DNA of 10,561 bases from AB-629-J13 sp964496365 (GTDB lineage: Bacteria > Fidelibacterota > Marinisomatia > Marinisomatales > AB-629-J13), in the NCBI GenBank assembly GCA_964496365.1, contig CAZBZK010000051.1, positions 1 through 10,561 on the forward strand, read 5' to 3'. Numbering within the stretch: the stretch's first letter is position 1; every line of letters starts with the position of its first letter. The notes below the pieces were generated by a model, which ran no database searches, had not been told where the DNA came from, and saw only the letters and a program-made list of their open reading frames with translations. Below, one piece after another: positions 4,279 to 10,561 of the stretch. The translations under genes and the position numbers were made by a program.

Positions 4279-7200
4279 ATGAATTATTTTTTCAAACAAC
4301 TCATAGTGGGCATATTGTTAATTAATACTGTATATGCCCAATTCAATCTCATGGAAAAAAATGAGGATAAAACCACCTTTCAGTTTACACAAGAAAATGT
4401 AATTTTTGAATCTCATGGAGAATATACAAAACTGATTCCATTTAAATATGGAACCACTTCAAATTATGGGCAACCGGAACTTCCCTTATTTTCAACTCTC
4501 ATCCAAGTCTATCCCGACAAGGAATATTCGGTTAATTATAAAATTCTTTCTTCTCACACGGTTTCAGATATCAAAATATTTCCATTTCAAAACAAGGAAA
4601 AAACCGAATCAAACGAGACTATTAACTATGTAGATACATCGTTTTACGATGGAAATGGCCAATATCCAGACTCTATTCTTTCCGTATCAGACAGACTGAT
4701 TTTCAGAGATTTACATTTATTGAATATCAGTTTGATTCCTTATCGGTACAAGCCTCATTTGGCTTTGTTGGAAGTAATTGATAACATAGAAATTGAGATC
4801 ACAGAAACTGGAATCCGAGACACTCATAAGGTAAGAGATAGACCTCCTTCAAAAGTGTTTGAAAAATTGTATTCTACACTTGTTTTGAATGTCGAGCATA
4901 ATAATCGTGAGGCTGAATTTCAAAATCCTAGTATTTTGTATATTTGTGGAGGAAATTCCGAAAACCATTCCGGATTCCAACAATTAGTGAATTGGCGTCA
5001 TCAGAGAGGATATGTTGTCTATACAGCATCACTGAGTGAGACTGGAAATTCAGCCAATGCCATAAAAAATTATATTCAAAATGCATACTTTAATTTTAAC
5101 CCCCCTCCAGAATATGTTGCATTTGTAGGAGATGTAGGTGGGTCCTATAATGTACCAACTTTTTATGAATGTTGGGGACATAATGATTATGGGGGACAAT
5201 GTGAAGGAGATCAACCATATAGTGAATTAGATGGGAATGATTTATTTCCTGAAATACTTACTGGCAGAATATCAGTAAGATCCTCCAGTGAATTATCAGC
5301 TGTTGTGAATAAAATTATTCACTATGAAAAAGGAACCTATGCTTCATCCATGTTACCTTATTTTGAAAAAGCTGCCTTAATTGGAGACCCCACTACGGCA
5401 TCAGGATATTCAACGGTCATTACAAACGAATTTATCGCTGAGTTATTAACCAACTATGAAATGGAAGATGTTAGACTCAAAGTTTCGGGAGGGGGATGGT
5501 CTAATTGGATGCAAAACCAATTAAATGAAGGTGTTTTGTATTTTAATTACCGTGGAATTTATGGTGTGAGCGGATTTAGTAGTGGTCATATTGATAATGC
5601 AAATAACGGATTTAAACTTCCTTTGGCAACTATTATCACCTGTGGAACAGGGTCCTTTGCCCAACATAATACCAGTTTATCAGAAAAATTTTTGAGAGCT
5701 GGGTCTTTATCCAACCCCAAAGGAGGAATTGCTGGAATCGCTACCGCCACACTCAACACACATACGTTATTCAATAATATTATTGATATGGGAATTTATG
5801 ATGGAATATTTGCTCATCAAATTGAAACAGCAGGTGGCAGTCTCGCTCATGGTAAATTGACTCTATTCAATGCCTATCCTACAAACCCATATAATTGGGT
5901 AAATGCATTCACCCAATGGAATAATCTAATGGGAGATCCATCTACTCATTTGTGGACAGACACACCGGTAGAGATATCAGTTCAATTTGATGATGAAATC
6001 TCCTTTGGCACTAATTTTCTCGATGTTCATGTTTCAACCTTAGATGGATCAAATTTAGATCATGCATTGGTTACGTTGTTGATGGGAAACGACGAAATAT
6101 TTATGAATGAGTTTACAGACGAAAGCGGAAATGTTACCTTTCATTTAGATTATGATACCGGTGGAACTGTACAGGTAACGGCAACTCATCAAAATGTAAT
6201 CCCCAATAGTGGATCATTTGATATCTCAACCTCTGGAAAATTAATTAATATTGATCCAACTCAACCGTTGAGTATTAATGATGGAGAAAATGGAAATGGC
6301 ATATTAAATCCGGGAAATACAATTTATTTTCAAATACCATTAAGAAATTTTGGTTCCATAGATGTTTCAGGAGTGCACGCAACATTAGTTTCATCCTCAA
6401 CCTCAGTAACTTTGATTGATCAGGAATCAAATTATGGTTCGATTGAAACCGATTCATATTCCATTGGTGATGGATTTGATTTATTTCTTTCTCCCGCTGC
6501 TTTAGACGGGGAGGATTTAGAAATCCGAATCCATATTTCAGACGATTCAGGATTGGAATGGGAAGGAATTGTTCCTATGGTTGTGTCGGGGGGTAATTTA
6601 ACCGTGGAAACAGTGGGGTTTATCGAAAAAAACCAAACTGCTGATATTCAAATATCTGTCAAGAATACTGGTTCTATAACCCTTGAAAATCTTTCGGCTG
6701 AATTATCTTACAATGGGGAAATAATTGAGATTATTGATGATACTGGGGATTGGGGTAACATTCAACCAAATGAATCGAAAATTTGCTCCAACTGTTTTAC
6801 ACTATCAGCAGGAAATCACGTAGTAAATGGCTCCACAGTCCCTCTCAATCTTCAATTTTACAATGCGGAAGGTGTTGATAATGAACAAATTTTCAATCTA
6901 AAAATTGGTGATGTGTCTAAAACCGATCCTACTGGTCCCGATCAATATGGTTATTACATTTATGATTTATCCGATGTGGGTTACAATATAGCTCTTGATT
7001 ACAACTGGATCGAAATTGACCCGGAATTCGGAGGATCCGGTATTGATCTAAATCTATCTGACAACGGAAATGGAAATTTTTCCAGTTCTTCAATTTGGGT
7101 TGAACTACCTTTTACGTTTCGTTTTTATGGAGTGGACTATGATGACATGACCATAAATTCAAATGGTTGGATATCCATGGGAGAAACAGATATGGAATCA

Positions 7201-10200
7201 TTTCGAAATTATCCCATTCCCGGTGCTGGTGGACCCTCGCCAATGATTGCTGCTTTTTGGGATGATTTAAAAACAGCGTACGGAGGAGATGTTATTTATT
7301 ATGAAAGTCCCGATAGTCAATATGTAATTATTGAATGGTCAAATTTGCGTACCCATAATCAAAATTCAATTGAATCTTTTCAAATCATATTATACAATTC
7401 TCAATCTCCCCCCTTTGGAGATGGAAATATTAAAATACAATACAAGGTTTTCAATAATACATCCTCTGGGAATTACATTAGTGGTACACCTATTCATGGA
7501 GGCTACTCAACCATCGGAATTGAAAATCATTTTGGGACTGATGGATTGGAATATACATTCAACAATAATTACTCACCCTCAGCCACTGAATTAGAAAATG
7601 AAACTGCATTGTTAATTACTACTTCCATTTTTGAGCAACCTACAGCACGCTACGAATTCGATACCTATAATTATTCAGTTTTCTTCAATGACCTTTCCTC
7701 TGAAGGTAATTTTATAGATTTGACAGAATGGATCTGGGATTTTGGAGATGGTACTATTTCAAATGAGCCTTCTCCAATTCATTATTATTCAGAGCCAGGA
7801 TCTTATGAAGTCAGTCTAACCATTTCCAGTAGTGTTGGGTTAATAAGTGAACCATCTGTGGCAAATATAATTATCGAAACATGTACTGAGTCTATTGATG
7901 ATTGCGGTGTTTGTGGCGGTTCAAATGTTTATATGGATTGCAACGGTCAATGTGGAATGTGGACTCCCATCTGTTCCGATGAAAATTATGAAGGGTATAT
8001 GGGACCCCAAGCATGTGAAGGTTATATAGGAATTGGATCTGATTATCTCTATGCTGAAAATAGTGGATTTGACTATTGTGGAGAATGTCAAGGAGATAAT
8101 ACCAGCTGCACAGGTTGTACAAATCCGGACGCAAATAATTATGATCCTGATAATATATTTGAAGATGGAAGCTGTACTTTTATATTTTACGGTCCCGGTC
8201 GTGCCATTCAATTTGATGGTGAAGAAGATTACGTTGATATTAATGGCAATACCATAGGAAGTGTGTTTGGTGAAAATTCAAGTGATTTCACATTTTCTAT
8301 GTGGGTCTTCCCTGACACATCTGAAACAAATAATGAAAACCAAATTCTTGTATCCCATGCCGATAGCTCCGGAAATAAGAACTTTGAATTGGGCATGACT
8401 CCTTCGGGGAATATAAATGTTTTTATTCAAAATGTTTGCGGAAACAATGAGTTGAGTTTTGGATCTGGAGAATTTGGATCGTCCGATTGGCATTATTTAG
8501 CGGTAACTTTTTCATCGGGAATCGTATCCGCTTTTTTAGATGGGAATATGTACACAGGACAAACTTGCGGGGAATCCCTTATCCCTATAGAATCTGCAAA
8601 AATGACATTGGGAAAATCTCCAATCGAGGATCTATTCTTTAATGGAATTTTAGATGAAATACGAATATATAATTATGCATTAAATTTAGAAGAAATTCAA
8701 TCCTACATGAATAATGTCATAAATCCCGAAACAGATGGATTGATTGCATATTGGAGATTTGATGAGTTGGAAGGTGATATAACCTTTGATGCAACCTCGG
8801 GTAATAATGATGGTCAGCTAATGGGGACTCCAGATAGACTTCAATCAACCGCTCCTTTTATTATACCGGGATTTACAACACTCACAGCAACTACAAATCC
8901 ACCCATTTGGCCAATTGATCTCGTAATCGGGATGATTCCAGAAGCAACAAATGAATATGACCCTTGGGTGGATAGATACGCTCCACCACCGCCACCACCA
9001 CCCGCTTGGGATGTAGCAATTTATAATACTATTATCAATGATAGATTATTTGTTGATATCCGTCCGGAAACCGATATGGGCAACGTTACCGAATGGATTA
9101 TCGAATTTCAACCGGATACAAGCACTCAAGAAATTACTTTGTCATGGAATCCAAATGTTCTTGTTGAAGGAACTTATATGTTGTCAGACCCGTTCGGTGG
9201 ACTGTTTTTTTCGGTTGATATGAGTGAAATAGAACAATACAGTTTCTCCACGGAATTTACACAGGTTATAATCAAACATAGCTTGAACACGGGAATTTTG
9301 ATTTCTCATAATAATGATTGGAATTTAGTTGGATTACCTCTGAACGTAATGGATAATTCCTATGAACTTGTATTTCCCGATGCAATTGAAGGAACTCTAT
9401 TCTCATTTCATGATGGATATTTACCTGAATCCAATTTAGTAATTGGCGAGGGATATTGGTTACGGTTTCCAGAAGAAGGAAGTTCTACAATCTCTGGGAT
9501 GTTAATCCATGATATTTCACTTCATCTAAACGAGGGTTGGAACTTAATATCCGGAATTTCTGAATCCATTTCCATTTATTCGATTTTTGATCCAGACAGT
9601 ATCATTGTTCCAAACACTTTGTACCGTTTCATTAATTCTTATGAAGAAATTGATATCATTTATCCAGGTGAAGGTTATTGGATTCGGAGCTTTCAAGATG
9701 GGGAAATTTCTTTCTCCTCTGACTCATCATTTTCGAATCGTTTGGATGAGATTGAAGAATTTCCCTCTCATGGATTGAACACCCTAACGTTTCAAAATAC
9801 AACCTTATTTTTCGGAATTCCCCTTTCATCAGAATATTTTATCCGCTATAGTTTACCTCCAAAACCTCCTTTAGGTGCTTCTGATTTTCGTTTTAGAGGA
9901 GATAGGAAACACGTTGAAGATTCTGGTGAAATTGAAATAATGAGTACTGGTAAATCCCTGTCAATTTCTTATGATATAAAAATTAATGCAGGAGAAAATC
10001 AATACTGGGTTTTAATATCTGAATCCGGAGAAAAATTTATATTGGAAGAATCCGGTACTATAACAATTTCATCTTCTGAAAAATTTTATTTATCTAAAGA
10101 ACAAAAAATTCCTATTTCATTTTATCTGCATCAAAATTTTCCTAATCCATTCAATCCAAAAACTACCATTTCCTACGATCTACCTGAAGATATTTTTGTT

Positions 10201-10392
10201 AAATTGACTATTTTTGACATATTAGGCAGGGAAATTACCATACTTGTAAACGAGAATCAGAAAGCCGGATTCAAAACAATTCAATGGGATGGTCAAAACC
10301 AATTGGGTGAATTTGTGGGTGGTGGTGTTTATCTATGCCGGATAGAAGCAGGAAATTTTATTAAGACAAAAAAAATGGTATTGTTAAAGTAA
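4279..10392 (+). CDS. Giant multidomain C25 (gingipain-type) peptidase-like protein with T9SS sorting domain
   Basis: 2037 residues. Signal peptide 1-20 (ends VYA before QFN). C25-type propeptide about 25-200 (GQPELPLF). C25 catalytic-type region about 218-560, with FVGDVGG, GDQPYSELDGNDLFPE and the nucleophile-like Cys455 (ITCGTGSF). The usual NYxGHG histidine motif reads NYRGIYG (423-429), so the catalytic histidine seems absent there; His437 is nearby. Then come Ig-like segments about 563-870, a beta-sandwich-like domain about 888-1116 (LPFTFRFYG), and PKD about 1121-1200 (WDFGDG 1153-1158). A Cys-rich stretch follows at 1202-1301 (DDCGVCGG; NPDANNYDPDN), then LamG-like about 1308-1515, a seven-proline linker 1569-1575 and two WNL...GYW repeats (1681-1727, 1754-1801). 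The T9SS type A/FlgD-like sorting domain is about 1949-2037 (NFPNPFNP to KTKKMVLLK). It is probably exported by Sec, moved over the outer membrane by T9SS, and surface-bound or released. Its role may be proteolysis, or binding if catalysis is lost. No Shine-Dalgarno precedes the ATG; the signal peptide decides the start. Confidence 0.92.
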   Translation: MNYFFKQLIVGILLINTVYAQFNLMEKNEDKTTFQFTQENVIFESHGEYTKLIPFKYGTTSNYGQPELPLFSTLIQVYPDKEYSVNYKILSSHTVSDIKIFPFQNKEKTESNETINYVDTSFYDGNGQYPDSILSVSDRLIFRDLHLLNISLIPYRYKPHLALLEVIDNIEIEITETGIRDTHKVRDRPPSKVFEKLYSTLVLNVEHNNREAEFQNPSILYICGGNSENHSGFQQLVNWRHQRGYVVYTASLSETGNSANAIKNYIQNAYFNFNPPPEYVAFVGDVGGSYNVPTFYECWGHNDYGGQCEGDQPYSELDGNDLFPEILTGRISVRSSSELSAVVNKIIHYEKGTYASSMLPYFEKAALIGDPTTASGYSTVITNEFIAELLTNYEMEDVRLKVSGGGWSNWMQNQLNEGVLYFNYRGIYGVSGFSSGHIDNANNGFKLPLATIITCGTGSFAQHNTSLSEKFLRAGSLSNPKGGIAGIATATLNTHTLFNNIIDMGIYDGIFAHQIETAGGSLAHGKLTLFNAYPTNPYNWVNAFTQWNNLMGDPSTHLWTDTPVEISVQFDDEISFGTNFLDVHVSTLDGSNLDHALVTLLMGNDEIFMNEFTDESGNVTFHLDYDTGGTVQVTATHQNVIPNSGSFDISTSGKLINIDPTQPLSINDGENGNGILNPGNTIYFQIPLRNFGSIDVSGVHATLVSSSTSVTLIDQESNYGSIETDSYSIGDGFDLFLSPAALDGEDLEIRIHISDDSGLEWEGIVPMVVSGGNLTVETVGFIEKNQTADIQISVKNTGSITLENLSAELSYNGEIIEIIDDTGDWGNIQPNESKICSNCFTLSAGNHVVNGSTVPLNLQFYNAEGVDNEQIFNLKIGDVSKTDPTGPDQYGYYIYDLSDVGYNIALDYNWIEIDPEFGGSGIDLNLSDNGNGNFSSSSIWVELPFTFRFYGVDYDDMTINSNGWISMGETDMESFRNYPIPGAGGPSPMIAAFWDDLKTAYGGDVIYYESPDSQYVIIEWSNLRTHNQNSIESFQIILYNSQSPPFGDGNIKIQYKVFNNTSSGNYISGTPIHGGYSTIGIENHFGTDGLEYTFNNNYSPSATELENETALLITTSIFEQPTARYEFDTYNYSVFFNDLSSEGNFIDLTEWIWDFGDGTISNEPSPIHYYSEPGSYEVSLTISSSVGLISEPSVANIIIETCTESIDDCGVCGGSNVYMDCNGQCGMWTPICSDENYEGYMGPQACEGYIGIGSDYLYAENSGFDYCGECQGDNTSCTGCTNPDANNYDPDNIFEDGSCTFIFYGPGRAIQFDGEEDYVDINGNTIGSVFGENSSDFTFSMWVFPDTSETNNENQILVSHADSSGNKNFELGMTPSGNINVFIQNVCGNNELSFGSGEFGSSDWHYLAVTFSSGIVSAFLDGNMYTGQTCGESLIPIESAKMTLGKSPIEDLFFNGILDEIRIYNYALNLEEIQSYMNNVINPETDGLIAYWRFDELEGDITFDATSGNNDGQLMGTPDRLQSTAPFIIPGFTTLTATTNPPIWPIDLVIGMIPEATNEYDPWVDRYAPPPPPPPAWDVAIYNTIINDRLFVDIRPETDMGNVTEWIIEFQPDTSTQEITLSWNPNVLVEGTYMLSDPFGGLFFSVDMSEIEQYSFSTEFTQVIIKHSLNTGILISHNNDWNLVGLPLNVMDNSYELVFPDAIEGTLFSFHDGYLPESNLVIGEGYWLRFPEEGSSTISGMLIHDISLHLNEGWNLISGISESISIYSIFDPDSIIVPNTLYRFINSYEEIDIIYPGEGYWIRSFQDGEISFSSDSSFSNRLDEIEEFPSHGLNTLTFQNTTLFFGIPLSSEYFIRYSLPPKPPLGASDFRFRGDRKHVEDSGEIEIMSTGKSLSISYDIKINAGENQYWVLISESGEKFILEESGTITISSSEKFYLSKEQKIPISFYLHQNFPNPFNPKTTISYDLPEDIFVKLTIFDILGREITILVNENQKAGFKTIQWDGQNQLGEFVGGGVYLCRIEAGNFIKTKKMVLLK

Positions 10393-10477
10393 AGTAGTAA
10401 TTCTTCAACTTTATCCTTTTAAAACAATTGGTTTGGTTTAGTTAAATTTTGAGTTAAAATTAATTTATCCAAGTCTT

Positions 10478-10505
10478 AAAAGATGATTTATTCCACATCT
10501 TTTTT
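10478..10505 (+). terminator. Weak hairpin downstream of the C25-type gene, possible terminator
   Basis: An eight-bp stem, AAAAGATG (10478-10485) with CATCTTTT (10496-10503), encloses a ten-base loop and is followed by only a few more T residues. It contains two G-C pairs, so it is weak, and it lies about 85 bases after the stop codon. It is the only hairpin with a T tract I see in the 3' flank. Confidence 0.3.
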
Positions 10506-10561
10506 CAAATAAAACTGATTCTTTTGGGGCGTGAGTGGTCGGCCCATCCATAACGGTCGTC
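10505..10561 (-). other. GC-richer right edge, possible 3' end of a neighbouring minus-strand gene
   Basis: Base composition rises sharply from about 10527. On the minus strand one frame reads DDRYGWADHSRPKRISFI and then TGA (10507-10505). The other two minus frames are also open for a similar length, ending further left. The stretch is too short to choose a frame or a family, and none of the three peptides is familiar to me. Confidence 0.2.

Noticed and set aside
7892..8257. Overlapping frames on both strands inside the giant gene
   Set aside because: They lie within the Cys-rich/LamG part of a continuous 2037-codon gene, have no ribosome binding sites and show no domain resemblance.

Overview
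The window is AT-rich bacterial DNA. It most likely comes from the Fibrobacterota-Chlorobi-Bacteroidota (FCB) group, and a marine Marinimicrobia (SAR406)-type bacterium is my best guess. The basis is the 2037-residue protein at 4279-10392. It has a gingipain-type (C25) peptidase region, DDCGVCGG and NPDANNYDPDN...DGSC cysteine motifs, a PKD domain, a LamG-like domain and a C-terminal type IX secretion (T9SS) sorting domain with an NFPNPFNP motif. The taxonomic call is inference from protein style, not from a marker gene.

Layout. The left edge (1-287, minus) holds the N-terminal part of a cupin-like protein, cut by the window end. A 570-base gap (288-860) has no convincing gene, but contains a textbook intrinsic terminator (800-831, minus). 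This terminator closes a two-gene minus-strand unit. The unit is a large secreted protein of unknown family (1238-3898, 886 aa, with two arrays of cysteine repeats and a very basic segment), followed 47 bases later by a small periplasmic heavy-metal-associated (HMA) domain protein (861-1190, 109 aa). Both genes have strong Shine-Dalgarno sequences. The intergenic region 3899-4278 separates this unit from the divergent giant C25-type gene. It carries candidate promoters in both directions and a set of TTGATAA elements spaced about two helical turns apart. The right edge (10393-10561) holds a weak hairpin and an unresolved GC-richer stretch.

Working together. The sequence supports co-transcription of the cysteine-repeat protein and the HMA protein: same strand, 47-base gap, no hairpin between them, one terminator. 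All three complete genes encode exported proteins. A shared role, for example in metal or thiol chemistry at the cell surface, is inference only. The most interesting points are the unrecognised cysteine-repeat protein coupled to an HMA protein with an unusual C-x3-C site, and the C25-type protein in which the usual catalytic histidine position appears to be isoleucine.
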